From Actinokineospora globicatena (GTDB lineage: Bacteria; Actinomycetota; Actinomycetes; Mycobacteriales; Pseudonocardiaceae), in contig NZ_JAMTCR010000002.1 of the NCBI RefSeq assembly GCF_024171945.1, positions 2,994,630 to 3,058,629 of the forward strand: a DNA stretch of 64,000 nucleotides, read 5' to 3'. The translations under genes and the position numbers were made by a program. Shown here piece after piece: positions 47,554 through 56,523 of the stretch (its first letter is position 1; every line of letters starts with the position of its first letter). A model generated the notes under the pieces. The model worked only from the letters and a program-made list of their open reading frames with translations. It did no database searches and was not told the origin of the DNA.

Positions 47554-48420
47554 TCATAGCGTCTGGAGGAAGGCCCTTACCTCCAGCATGTCGATCTTCT
47601 CGTAGTCGTCGCGGTGCACGACAACGACGAGTTCCTTGCACACGTCCTGCTCCCGCGAGTTGGCCACGAACGAGAGGATCACCAGCTTCAGCAGGCTCTC
47701 CCGGTCCAGGCTGCCGACCCGCGCCAGGTCCGAGCCGATGACGGGGATCACCAGGGTCTTGCGCTGGCCGAACTCGCGCACGGCGTCCCACAGGTTGTCC
47801 AGGGCGGTCCAGAGATCGTCGACCGTGGACTTGGCGATCAGGTTGTCCCGTAAGTACGAGTAGGCGACGCAGAAATAGTGGCGTTCAGGTGAGCCGAGCG
47901 TCGCCACGGTCCCCATGGGGAAGCGGCACCGCTTCCCGGGTTTGTCAGAGGTCTCCTGGCCGCCCACCACGCTGGCGAGCGCGCGGTCCAGGTCGGCGTC
48001 GAGCCGAGCGCGGTCGCCTGCGTACACCCGCCGCAAGAACTGCCCCTGGACGCTGCGCGGACTGATGATCCGACCGTCGGTCATGTCTGTGTCGAAGGTA
48101 TCGCTGAAGCCGACGACCAGGTGCCCCGGCTCGTCGAAGAGATCTCCGACCCGCACCGCGACACCGATGTCCGGCAGGTCGAAATCCCGGCGCAGCGACC
48201 GACGTGGCCACGCGCGGTATGTCGCCACCGCCACCATCGCGCACACGATCACGGCCACCGTGGCGGGTTGGTTGAACCCCACTTTCGGCCACAGGGCCGC
48301 GTAGACCTGGATCAACCCGCCAAGAAGGCCGAAAGTCGCCAACGCGGTTCCAAAGAAGGTGACCGCACCACGGCGGGTTCCCAACATCAGCACGAGACCT
48401 CGGAAGATCACGGGTCGCAT
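47554..48420 (-). CDS. Two-helix membrane protein with ThsA-type macro domain
   Basis: A 288-residue protein from ATG 48420; the frame is open to 48609 but the extra residues would overlap the divergent TIR gene. Two hydrophobic helices near the N-terminus (TFFGTALATFGLLGGLIQVY and ATVAVIVCAMVAVATYRAW) are followed by a soluble domain: DIGVAVRVGDLFDEPGHLVV, GFSDTFDTD, SVQGQFLRRVYAGD, FPMGTVATLG, YFCVAYSYL, VIPVIGSDLARVG. This pattern matches the macro-like domain of ThsA (Pfam ThsA_Macro, earlier DUF6430), from memory. In type II Thoeris, a TM-macro effector binds the nucleotide signal made by a TIR protein and damages the membrane. The TIR gene lies divergently 175 bp away. Confidence 0.72.
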   Translation of the reverse strand: MRPVIFRGLVLMLGTRRGAVTFFGTALATFGLLGGLIQVYAALWPKVGFNQPATVAVIVCAMVAVATYRAWPRRSLRRDFDLPDIGVAVRVGDLFDEPGHLVVGFSDTFDTDMTDGRIISPRSVQGQFLRRVYAGDRARLDADLDRALASVVGGQETSDKPGKRCRFPMGTVATLGSPERHYFCVAYSYLRDNLIAKSTVDDLWTALDNLWDAVREFGQRKTLVIPVIGSDLARVGSLDRESLLKLVILSFVANSREQDVCKELVVVVHRDDYEKIDMLEVRAFLQTL

Positions 48421-48595
48421 CCTCTCACGGCGTGCGGCCGTGTCGCCGAACTGCCATGGCGCACCGCCGAACAGGTGACCGGGGTCGTCGACGCGGAAGT
48501 CCGGGGTGCGGGTCTGACAGACTTCTGCCCACAGCGGCACACGTATGACACGGCGGCCCTCCGGGCAGACGGACTCGCCGGAGCGGAGGGCAGCA

Positions 48596-51562
48596 ATGCG
48601 GGCGTTCATCTCCTACGCCGACGACAACGGGGAAAGCTCCGAGTTCGCCGAATGGCTGTACGGGGCGCTCAAGAGGCCGGGATCGCCGGTTGAGCCGTGG
48701 TGGGCGCCCGTGGACCTCGTACCGGTCAACACCTTCGAGAAGCGCATTCCGCAAGCGGTCAGCAACTGCCGGATCCTGCTGTTCGTTCGAACCGAGTACA
48801 CCCCCGACAGCAACGCCTGCATGGACGAGCTGCGCTGGGCCCGGGAGTTTGGGAAGACCGTCATCGCCTTGCGCATCGGACCCGTCAAGTACAGCCCGCT
48901 CGTCGACTTCCTGCCCTCGGAGGACTTCTCGGCGGATCGCGAACGCGCCCTGGAGAAGCTCTTCCGGCGTATCGCGACGTTGGACCAGCCCGAAGGGCAG
49001 ATCGCCCAACTGGAAGAACAGTTGCGCAGGAAACGGGACAGCTTCCGCCGACTGGACGGACCCAGCTTGGCGATCGCCGAAAGGGAAGCGGAGGAGCTGG
49101 AAGCCCGCTTGAAGGAGAGACACGCACAAGTCCAGGCGGACGCGGAACCGCTGGGTGGAGCGCCGGTGGGCCAGGTCCCGCCGCGGACCGGTACGGCAGG
49201 CGCCGAGCGGGAGGACGCGGCCGACGTGCTTAGGGAGATCCACGGCGACGAGGCCCCGATCGTCGTCATCGTCGGCCCTGAGGGCGTCGGGAAGACGACG
49301 CTGGTGCGGGGAGTGCTGGAGCGCGCGGCGGCCGAGGCGGTGTCCACCGAGTACCGGCAAGCGCACGGCCCCCACTCCTTCACCGCGCACGACCTCCTGG
49401 AATTGATCAAGGATGCCGTCGACGAGGTGCCCGCCGCGGCGGCCGCGCTCCTGGCGCGACCCGATGTCGCGGTCACCAGGAAACTGGAGGTCCTGATCGG
49501 CTTGCTCGGGAACAAGCGGATGGCGGTGGTGCTGGATTCGTGCGAGGTGCTGCTCGACGCGGTGACCGGCAAACTGTTGAGTTCGGACCTCGACGACGCT
49601 CTCGAGGTCCTCGCCGGAGCACACCCCACCATGGTCAAGGTATTGCTGGTGACCCGCGAGCAGCCCTTCGCGCGGTCGCGGCGGTGGCTGGCAAAGGCGC
49701 TCACGTTCAGCCTGTCCAGGGGCATGCCGTTGGCCGACTTCACGGCGCACCTGGCAGGCCTGGACCCGCGCAACGCCTACGAGTTGAACCCGGCGCCCGC
49801 ACACCTCGTGCGGGCGCTGCACGAGCGGACCGGTGGCAGGCCGCGAGCCGCGGAGGTGGTCCACGGAATCCTGTCCGGAGCCCGAGCACCCGAGACCGAG
49901 CGCAGCCCGCTGACCTGCCTCGACGAGGTCGTGCAGGCATTGGCGGAGATCGCGCCTGACGAGGCGTTGGACTTCCTCACCGGCAGGCTCATCGACGGCC
50001 TCGCCCCGGAGGTGCGCCGGATCCTGCAGGCGGTCGCTGCGTTCGGCGCCCCGGTCGACGCGGAGGCGGTGGCGTACATGCTGCCCGGCGTCGCTTCGGC
50101 CCAGATCACGCGGGGTCTCAACCACCTGCGGGATCGCCACCTGGTGCGGCGGACCACGGAGAATCGCTACTACGTCCAGCCACCCGACGACTCCAGGGCC
50201 CTGGACCCGGTGCGGCCGTTCGCCGACCAATCCGACCCGGTCGACGTGGACCGGCGCGGCCTCATCTTCCGCGCCGCGTCGTACTTCGCGTTGCGGCGGC
50301 GCGCCCACGACGAAGTCCGCGGACTGGACGATCTCGTCGCTGAGTTGGCCGAGATCGATCTCCTGGTGCAAGCCGGAGACCACGACGGTGCGTTCCGATT
50401 GGTCGATAACGTGGACGACCACCTCGACAACTGGGGTTGCCGCTGGGTTCTCCGCCGCAGGCGCGAGCAGCTGACCGGCGCGCTGCACGACGATCTCTCG
50501 GAGATCATGAACCTTCAGGCGCTCGGGGACATCGCCCAGCAAGGAGGCGATCTCGCGGCGGCGGAGTCCTACTTCCGCCAGGCCATGTCCTATCTCGTCG
50601 ACCGCAGCTGGGACGACGTCCGCAAGAAGCTGTTCGTGTCCCTCGGCGCGGTGGCGCAACTGCGGGGTGACATGGCGAAAGCCGAGGAACACTACGGCCA
50701 CGCGCTGGCGATCGCACGCGAGCACGGCGGAGCGGAAGCCGAGATGGTGCCACTGGTGGACCTGGCCGAGTGCCATCGCCACCGGGGCGACCTGGCCAAG
50801 GCAACCGAGTGCCTGGCGGCGGCCACCACCCTGGCCCGCGCTCGGGTGCGGCGAGAACCCACTCGCGACGCCCGGCGCCGGTTGGCCGAGGTCCTGCTGA
50901 AATCGGGTATGCGCCACGCGGACCTGGGCGAGTTCGATCGAGCCAAGGCAGCCCTCGACGAGGCGGGCGCGGAGGCGGCGGAAATCGACAGCTGGGTGGT
51001 GCGGTGCAGGCACTCGGACGCGGAGGCCAACCTCCACCTGCTGCTGCACAAGGCAAACGAAGCGCGGGAGACCGGGCACCGCGGGCTGGAACTCGCGCTG
51101 GCCCTGGGACGCCGCCCCCTCCTCCGGCGGGTCTACACCACGTTGGTGATGTGCTCGTTGTACGCCGACGACCTGGACGGCGCGGCGGAGTACATCCGCC
51201 TCGCGGCCAAGGGCAGGTCACGGGGGGAAGCCCTCGTCACGCTGGCGCTCGCCGGTCTGGTCGAGCACCGCCGGGGTGACCACTGGTCCGCCCAGAACTC
51301 CTTCCGCCGGTTGCGGTTCGAGGCCGACGAGCGCAGCAGGCGTGACGAGCGCGACTTCGGCGCACTGGACATGGCCGGTTTCGCGCGTTGCGGCGAGCAC
51401 CTCAGGCGGGACGGACCGGCGTTGGACGAGGCCATCGAGGTCTTCCGCCAGGCCCGCCGCGTGACAAGCGCGCCAGGCATCACCGGGAAACTGGTCCAGA
51501 TGCTCGGCTTCTTCCACGAGCCCCGGCTGCAGCGGGCGATCACTGCGGCGGCGGGCGGCTGA
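48596..51562 (+). CDS. TIR-NTPase-TPR (STAND/NLR-like) protein
   Basis: A 988-residue protein from ATG 48596, with GGAGGG seven bases upstream. Residues 1-140 are a TIR domain (MRAFISYADDNGE, FVRTEYTPDSNACMDELRWA with the catalytic-type Glu in the ACMDEL segment, GKTVIAL). A charged coiled coil follows (IAQLEEQLRRKRDSFRRL, REAEELEARLKERHAQV). The STAND-type NTPase starts near 220: Walker A VIVGPEGVGKTTLVRG, Walker B-like MAVVLDSCEVLLD, sensor VKVLLVTRE. From about 590 to 985 the protein is TPR-like helical repeats (QALGDIAQQGGDLAAAESYF, GDMAKAEEHYGHALAIAR, RGDLAKATECLAAATTLARA). This is the plan of a bacterial NLR: TPR senses, the NTPase oligomerises, TIR consumes NAD or makes a signal. The divergent TM-macro gene is its likely effector. 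Confidence 0.85.
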   Translation: MRAFISYADDNGESSEFAEWLYGALKRPGSPVEPWWAPVDLVPVNTFEKRIPQAVSNCRILLFVRTEYTPDSNACMDELRWAREFGKTVIALRIGPVKYSPLVDFLPSEDFSADRERALEKLFRRIATLDQPEGQIAQLEEQLRRKRDSFRRLDGPSLAIAEREAEELEARLKERHAQVQADAEPLGGAPVGQVPPRTGTAGAEREDAADVLREIHGDEAPIVVIVGPEGVGKTTLVRGVLERAAAEAVSTEYRQAHGPHSFTAHDLLELIKDAVDEVPAAAAALLARPDVAVTRKLEVLIGLLGNKRMAVVLDSCEVLLDAVTGKLLSSDLDDALEVLAGAHPTMVKVLLVTREQPFARSRRWLAKALTFSLSRGMPLADFTAHLAGLDPRNAYELNPAPAHLVRALHERTGGRPRAAEVVHGILSGARAPETERSPLTCLDEVVQALAEIAPDEALDFLTGRLIDGLAPEVRRILQAVAAFGAPVDAEAVAYMLPGVASAQITRGLNHLRDRHLVRRTTENRYYVQPPDDSRALDPVRPFADQSDPVDVDRRGLIFRAASYFALRRRAHDEVRGLDDLVAELAEIDLLVQAGDHDGAFRLVDNVDDHLDNWGCRWVLRRRREQLTGALHDDLSEIMNLQALGDIAQQGGDLAAAESYFRQAMSYLVDRSWDDVRKKLFVSLGAVAQLRGDMAKAEEHYGHALAIAREHGGAEAEMVPLVDLAECHRHRGDLAKATECLAAATTLARARVRREPTRDARRRLAEVLLKSGMRHADLGEFDRAKAALDEAGAEAAEIDSWVVRCRHSDAEANLHLLLHKANEARETGHRGLELALALGRRPLLRRVYTTLVMCSLYADDLDGAAEYIRLAAKGRSRGEALVTLALAGLVEHRRGDHWSAQNSFRRLRFEADERSRRDERDFGALDMAGFARCGEHLRRDGPALDEAIEVFRQARRVTSAPGITGKLVQMLGFFHEPRLQRAITAAAGG

Positions 51563-51574
51563 TCCGCGGACGAG

Positions 51575-52246
51575 CTAGGCCTGCGGCCCGAGCCAGCCGT
51601 ATGCGTTGGCCTTGATCAGCGCCTCGGTGCGCCTGGTCACCCCGAGCTTGTCGTAGACGGAGTTCAGCAGCCGGTACATCGCCCGCTCCGAGTAGCCCGC
51701 CGTCGCCGCCAGGCTCGCGATCGTCGTCCCCGACGCGAGCAGGCGCAACCACCGCACCTCCTCCTCGAGCAGCCGCGGGACCTCACCCCCGCCCGGCCGC
51801 GACGAGCTGACCAACTCTCGGACCACCGATCTCGGCACGACCGCGTCACCCGCGAGCACCGCGTCCAGCGCTCGCCGCATGACCGCGGTGCTCGCGCCGC
51901 GCGAGACGACCGACCCGGCCCCCAAGCGGAGCGCCCTGATCGCGGTCAGGTCGCTGTCCTCGTCCAGCACGGCGATCACTGTGGCCAGCCCGCTCAACCG
52001 CTCGAGCAACACCCAGTCGGCCTGCGCGGCCAACGTCAGGACGACGACCCGATCACCGCTGCGCGCCGCCCACGCCCCGATGTCATCGGGTGCCTCGACG
52101 AGGACCTCGTTGGAGGCTAAGGCCTCGACCACCCCACGCCGGTAGAGAGGCAGGGGGTCCACCACTGCAACATGGGCCCGGCCCTCCACAGGCGTCCCAC
52201 CTCCGTACGCGCCTCTCACCACCTGTCTCGTGTCGTTGGTGGTCAT
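51575..52246 (-). CDS. LuxR-type regulator with degenerate receiver domain
   Basis: A 223-residue protein from ATG 52246 (a TTG at 52276 would add ten). The receiver-like part keeps one acidic residue (HVAVVDPLPLYRRGVVEALA), but the usual phospho-acceptor Asp strand reads RVVVLTLAAQ with no Asp, so phosphorylation-dependent control is unlikely. The last 65 residues are a LuxR-like helix-turn-helix (LEEEVRWLRLLASGTTIASL, SERAMYRLLNSVYDKLGVTR). It converges on the TIR gene with 12 bp between stops. It may regulate either candidate defence locus; no target can be read. Confidence 0.82.
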   Translation of the reverse strand: MTTNDTRQVVRGAYGGGTPVEGRAHVAVVDPLPLYRRGVVEALASNEVLVEAPDDIGAWAARSGDRVVVLTLAAQADWVLLERLSGLATVIAVLDEDSDLTAIRALRLGAGSVVSRGASTAVMRRALDAVLAGDAVVPRSVVRELVSSSRPGGGEVPRLLEEEVRWLRLLASGTTIASLAATAGYSERAMYRLLNSVYDKLGVTRRTEALIKANAYGWLGPQA

Positions 52247-52416
52247 GCGACGCGCGGCGACATGAACCTCAGACAACTACCACGCCACCCCTGGGCGGCC
52301 CAGGTCGCCACTCCGCCGGTGAACCTGTCATAGACCTGCCAAGGCAGTCCCTCCTACCGTCGGACCGGGTCTTCTCGGACCCGACGACAGCGCACGTGGT
52401 GAAGGGGAACCCCAGG

Positions 52417-52659
52417 ATGGTCTACGACGACGACCGTGACGCCCCCTTGACCGAACGCATACGACGTAGCGACATCGGGCGGAAACACCCCCAGGGCCGC
52501 ACCGTCGGAACCGCGCAGACCCCGGCAACCACGACCTACCGCTGCTCCGGCACCACCGCAGATGGGACACCGTGCCGACGAACGAAACTCGGCGAACCCG
52601 GTTACCTCTGCCACGACCACATCCACCTGGCGACAACCCGCGGCCGAGCGCAGCGGTAG
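52417..52659 (+). CDS. Small Cys/His-rich protein, probable zinc finger
   Basis: An 80-residue basic protein from ATG 52417, with AAGGGG nearby upstream. The C-terminal half is TYRCSGTTADGTPCRRTKLG followed by EPGYLCHDHIH: four ligands in the order Cys, Cys, Cys, His, like the short DUF5763-type zinc-binding motif found in many phage and mobile-element proteins. The N-terminal half is polar and probably disordered. It stands alone between the LuxR-like gene and the Mre11/Rad50 operon. Function unknown. Confidence 0.65.
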   Translation: MVYDDDRDAPLTERIRRSDIGRKHPQGRTVGTAQTPATTTYRCSGTTADGTPCRRTKLGEPGYLCHDHIHLATTRGRAQR

Positions 52660-53089
52660 GCCCCGCACGGTGCCGACTCGCGCTCTGCGAGCCCGCTACA
52701 CTCCAGCCACCGGGCCGTATTGAATACTGGGGGCACGACTCCAACCGGTGTCGCCATGCTCAGACGGTGATGGCTGCAACGCGGCGGCGAGCCTGAACGC
52801 ATCGTTCGCATGGTCCGGCCGCCGTGTTCGCGCCAGGCGAGGGCATAGTGGCTGTCTGATAGAACGCGCTTGTGCGGAGACCGTCCGTTAGTTGATGCGG
52901 GAGCCTTGACGGTTCCGTTGTAACGCGTTTGGAGGTCTGCTCGACCAACACTTCAACGAAAGATCCGCCACTCGATCGAGTGGTTCGACGACATCGAGCT
53001 GATCCAGTCGCCGCAGGTAGAGAAGGGAACCAGCCTCGGTTGCAAATGCAATGCTGGGAGATGCTGGGCGAGGTGATATCGTTCGATCC
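52660..53089. other. Upstream region of the six-gene operon
   Basis: No supported gene on either strand. It probably holds the operon promoter; TTGACG at about 52907-52912 could be a -35 element but no good -10 lies at 17 bases. Codon bias is absent. Confidence 0.35.
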
Positions 53090-53887
53090 ATGACGGAGGC
53101 ACTGGAGAACCTCGAGCGGCAGATCGACGAGTTGCGTGCCCAGGTGCGTCGCGCGGCGACCTCGGGTGATCCGGTTCGAGCGCGTGAGTTGCGCGCTGAC
53201 CTGCGCAGGATGGAACAGGTGTGGGAGAACGCCCTCGCCGCGCTGACCGCTCCCGTTGTGGATATGGGTGCACCGGCGCAGGCCGGGTCCATCCTCCCCG
53301 CGCGGGAACAGGTCCATCAGGCGCTCGTGCTTCTGGCGGTCCCATCGGCACCCAAGCTGGTCGTCTCCGTGCATACCGCCGTGTTCGGCGGTGACCTCTC
53401 GAGCGTCAAGCTCACCAGCCTGAAGCGGGACGAGGAGCGGTCGTTCCGGTCGTCACCCCACGCCCGGCCGTACTACCTCTGCAACGCCCTGACCTACGAC
53501 AGACTCGTTCCCGCTCGCGGTCTCGTGGCCGTGTCCACTTGGCCGTTGGCGCGGCGGGTGGTCGGGCCGCTGAGCGCGCGGGTCGACTTTCTCCGCGTGG
53601 GCATCGCGCTCGCGCACCAGGTCGAGCGCATGAGCACACCGACCGCACCGGTGCTGCGACTGCTTTGGCAGTACGCGGCGAACATTCCGGACGCCGCACC
53701 CGCGTTCGACGCGATGCAGCCAGCGGTGGTCGCCACTGCCGCAACTGCAGAGCTGAGCGTGCACGAGGACGCGGATCTCGCGCATCGCGAGGAGGCGGCC
53801 GAGCGAGCCCGGACCCAGCTCGATGAGACCCATCTGCTGTTCGGCTCCAGCCTGAAGGTCGTACGTCGTATCGCGACCGACTCCTGA
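53090..53887 (+). CDS. Unknown protein with N-terminal coiled coil, operon gene 1
   Basis: A 265-residue soluble protein from ATG 53090. Residues 1-50 form a charged heptad-like helix (ALENLERQIDELRAQVRRAA, ARELRADLRRMEQVWENALA). The middle has a compact domain (KLVVSVHTAVFGGDLSSVKL, RPYYLCNALTYDRLVPARGL, VAVSTWPLARRVVGPLSAR) and the C-terminus is helical (REEAAERARTQLDETHLLFG). I recognise no family. A gap of 39 bases separates it from the Cas4-like gene. A partner or sensor for the nuclease/helicase set is likely from position only. Confidence 0.75.
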   Translation: MTEALENLERQIDELRAQVRRAATSGDPVRARELRADLRRMEQVWENALAALTAPVVDMGAPAQAGSILPAREQVHQALVLLAVPSAPKLVVSVHTAVFGGDLSSVKLTSLKRDEERSFRSSPHARPYYLCNALTYDRLVPARGLVAVSTWPLARRVVGPLSARVDFLRVGIALAHQVERMSTPTAPVLRLLWQYAANIPDAAPAFDAMQPAVVATAATAELSVHEDADLAHREEAAERARTQLDETHLLFGSSLKVVRRIATDS

Positions 53888-53926
53888 ACCACCCCTCCGC
53901 ACGGAGCACCCCGAGAAAGAAGCACG

Positions 53927-55054
53927 GTGACTGAAGCGAGTTCGCGCTTGGACGGCATTCGGGGGCCGGCCGAGCCGACGAAGCACAACGCCAGGACGAT
54001 CGCAGCGCTGACCAGCAACCCCGGCTGTGCGCGCAGGCGAGTCCTCGACGCCGCAGGCGTCGACAAGAAGGCCCTCGCCGAGCACCTCGGTGCCCCTGCC
54101 CCTTTCGGCGATTCCCCGTTCGCACTCGCTCGCGGCAACGTGTTCGAGTCCATCGTCAAGGCCAACGGCGCCGCAGAGCTGATCCGGCTGCTGCGGGAGA
54201 TGCTCGACCTGTCGTTGCCCGAGGTCGCCTACCACGCACTGGACAACGTCGCCGGGCGTGAGTCGCTCGACACCCGCCACCGCCGTTCGGTCCAGCTGCT
54301 GCGTGAGGCCGCGCGGTCCGCTGAGGACTCCGGCACGTTGTTCGCCCATCCTTTGTTGCGCTTAGACGTCGGTGGGCGGGCCGTGTACCTCGAGCCCGAC
54401 CTGATCGCGTTTCAGATCGCGGGCCGCTTCCACATCGTGGAGATCAAGTCGTTCCCGGTGATCGATCGGCGCGCGGAGCCTGAGAAGGTGGCCGCTGCGG
54501 CGATCCAGTCGGCGGTCTACGTCATGGCGATGCGCGACTTCGTCGCCAGCCTCGGTCACGACCCGGAGATCGTTTCGCATGACGTGGTCCTGGTGTGCCC
54601 GAGGGACTTCTCCAACACCCCGACCGCAGCCCTGATCGACGTGCGCAAGCAGCTCACCACTCTCCGGCGCCAGCTCGACCGCTTGGAGAACCTCGACTCG
54701 ATCCTGGGGGTGCTCCCGCCAGGACTGACGCTGGAACTGCGGCCGGACAGCACGGGCGCACGGACACGTCCGGTCGGCGAGCTGGACGAAGCGCTGAAGC
54801 ACCTCGAACCCCGTTACGCACCCGAGTGCCTCTCCGTGTGCGAGATGTCGTTGCGGTGCCGCGAGGAGTCCCAGGGGCGGACCGAGGCGCTGGGCCGGTC
54901 CGTCCAGGAACAGCTCGGCGGGATCGAGTTCGCCTCCGAAGTGCTGTCGCTGGCCGCGGGGACACGACCACCGTCCATCCACGAGGAAGAGGCCGCGCGC
55001 ATGCTTCGTGCCGCTCACCGCCTTCGCAGCCAATGCCTGGGAGAGACCGCATGA
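53927..55054 (+). CDS. Cas4/RecB-like Fe-S nuclease, operon gene 2
   Basis: A 375-residue PD-(D/E)xK nuclease from GTG 53927. The catalytic core is Asp158 in YLEPDLIAFQ and Glu172-x-Lys174 in FHIVEIKSF, followed by the RecB/Cas4 Q-x-x-x-Y motif (Gln194, Tyr198, QSAVY). Four cysteines sit where Cas4, AddB and Dna2 carry a 4Fe-4S cluster: Cys34 near the N-terminus (NPGCARRR) and Cys301, Cys305, Cys311 near the C-terminus (ECLSVCEMSLRC). It should therefore be a DNA exonuclease or end-processing nuclease. It overlaps the next gene (ATGA), so the product likely works in a complex with the downstream proteins. Confidence 0.85.
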   Translation: MTEASSRLDGIRGPAEPTKHNARTIAALTSNPGCARRRVLDAAGVDKKALAEHLGAPAPFGDSPFALARGNVFESIVKANGAAELIRLLREMLDLSLPEVAYHALDNVAGRESLDTRHRRSVQLLREAARSAEDSGTLFAHPLLRLDVGGRAVYLEPDLIAFQIAGRFHIVEIKSFPVIDRRAEPEKVAAAAIQSAVYVMAMRDFVASLGHDPEIVSHDVVLVCPRDFSNTPTAALIDVRKQLTTLRRQLDRLENLDSILGVLPPGLTLELRPDSTGARTRPVGELDEALKHLEPRYAPECLSVCEMSLRCREESQGRTEALGRSVQEQLGGIEFASEVLSLAAGTRPPSIHEEEAARMLRAAHRLRSQCLGETA

Positions 55055-56523
55055 CCACGTTGACCGCCTTGGCGCGGGCGCACGCGGTGGAATCCGGTTG
55101 TGCACAGCCCATCACCACGGTGCGGCACGTTCACGTCGCCGACCGGCCGTTCGCGTGCGTGCCGTTGGCGCTCGCCGGTGAGGCGAACGCACCACTGGCC
55201 GCACTGGTCGGCGACGAACGTGAGCGCCCTCGACTGCTCGTCGTCCACCAGCCGCGTGACCGCGACCAGCGGTTCGGGTTCGCACACCGCATGGGGCAGC
55301 TGTTCCAGGGCTACATCGCGAGGTTTCCGTCGGTGGTCCAGGAACGGGTGCACGAGTCCACCCGGCCGGTGGACGGACCACAGCTGTGGGTGCCCAACCC
55401 GAGATCGACCGCATTCCTGAAGCTGTTCGGCCGTTCGACCCGATACCGCTCGGTGGACGGCCCGTACCCCGTCGAGGAGACGGTGCCTCGGCTCGGCCGG
55501 TGGCTCACGCAGTTCGTCCATGAGGCGGAGTACCCAGGCCAGTCGATGCTGCTGGAGGCGACGACGGTGCTGACTCAGCACTGGGCCACCGGCCAGAGCG
55601 CGGTGGAGGACGCGCACCTCCCCGCCCTGATGGCGTGGCTGCTGACGCCGGACGGCATGAACGGCCGGGCAGCCGCGCTCGCGGCCGAGGACCCGGTGAC
55701 CCATCCGCCCGCGGGGCCTGCGACCGACCCGACCTTCGACCGAGAGGTGCTGGCACCGGCGATGGCGGCCTACGACGCCGCGAGCAATCCGGTCGCGCGC
55801 CGCACCGCCAAGGAACGGCTCGAGTCCGCGTTGCGAGGGCAGCTCGCACCGACATGGGACCTCGTCTGGCAGGCGATTGGCCTGATGAGGCAGCTACCTC
55901 CGGGCGAGCGAGTGGTCAAGAGATGGGTGCGTGACGTCCGGTCGAACCAGACCTTCTACCTCCGTCTCAACGACGGCAGTCCTCCTCAGCCGAAGCGTGA
56001 CGGCGCGGTGGCCGCGGCCAGGAGACTGAGTCGGCTGGAACGTACGCAGGCCAACTACGAGGCACAGCGGGCGTTCGACGACCCACTGGTCATGGCCGAG
56101 CACCGCCTCGCTGGCAACGCCTTTGTCGGCACCGTCGTCGAGGTCGAGGTGGACCGCTTCACAGGGAAGGCGCGACGACCGCTGATCAAGGTGCGGACCG
56201 ACGACCCCGTGTCACTCGTCTCCGGAACGGTCCTCGACCCACGCCGGGAACGGCAGAAGGCCGAGATCCTGGAAGTGGAGCAGGACGAAGACGCACTGAT
56301 CATCTCCCTGGAACTCGCCGGTGGGATGGGGAACAAGACGAAGGAGCCACCTCCTCCCCGGAGTCTGCCGACGGAGGGCGAGGAAGTCTGCTATAGCGCG
56401 TTAAGCGACGAGTTCAAGCGAGATGGAGACTTCCCGAGCCTCGATGAGACGCCGTGGACCCACGGCGGGCCCCCGGTGCCGGTGCGGGTGACGAACGAGG
56501 ACGTGCAGGAGGACTGGTCGTGA
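55051..56523 (+). CDS. Unknown 490-residue protein, operon gene 3
   Basis: Starts at ATG 55051, overlapping the nuclease stop. The N-terminal part (RHVHVADRPFACVPLALAGE, ERPRLLVVHQPRDRDQRFGF, RSTAFLKLFGRSTRYR) looks like an alpha/beta domain. The middle (LAPTWDLVWQAIGLMRQLPP, KRWVRDVRSNQTFYLRLNDG) is helical. The C-terminal third (NAFVGTVVEVEVDRFTGKAR, RPLIKVRTDDPVSLVSGTVL) resembles a beta-barrel of the OB or translation-factor type, as found beside UPF1/Dna2-like helicases. No family is recognised. Since the next gene encodes a helicase lacking insert domains, this protein may supply them in trans; that is inference. Confidence 0.75.
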   Translation: MTTLTALARAHAVESGCAQPITTVRHVHVADRPFACVPLALAGEANAPLAALVGDERERPRLLVVHQPRDRDQRFGFAHRMGQLFQGYIARFPSVVQERVHESTRPVDGPQLWVPNPRSTAFLKLFGRSTRYRSVDGPYPVEETVPRLGRWLTQFVHEAEYPGQSMLLEATTVLTQHWATGQSAVEDAHLPALMAWLLTPDGMNGRAAALAAEDPVTHPPAGPATDPTFDREVLAPAMAAYDAASNPVARRTAKERLESALRGQLAPTWDLVWQAIGLMRQLPPGERVVKRWVRDVRSNQTFYLRLNDGSPPQPKRDGAVAAARRLSRLERTQANYEAQRAFDDPLVMAEHRLAGNAFVGTVVEVEVDRFTGKARRPLIKVRTDDPVSLVSGTVLDPRRERQKAEILEVEQDEDALIISLELAGGMGNKTKEPPPPRSLPTEGEEVCYSALSDEFKRDGDFPSLDETPWTHGGPPVPVRVTNEDVQEDWS

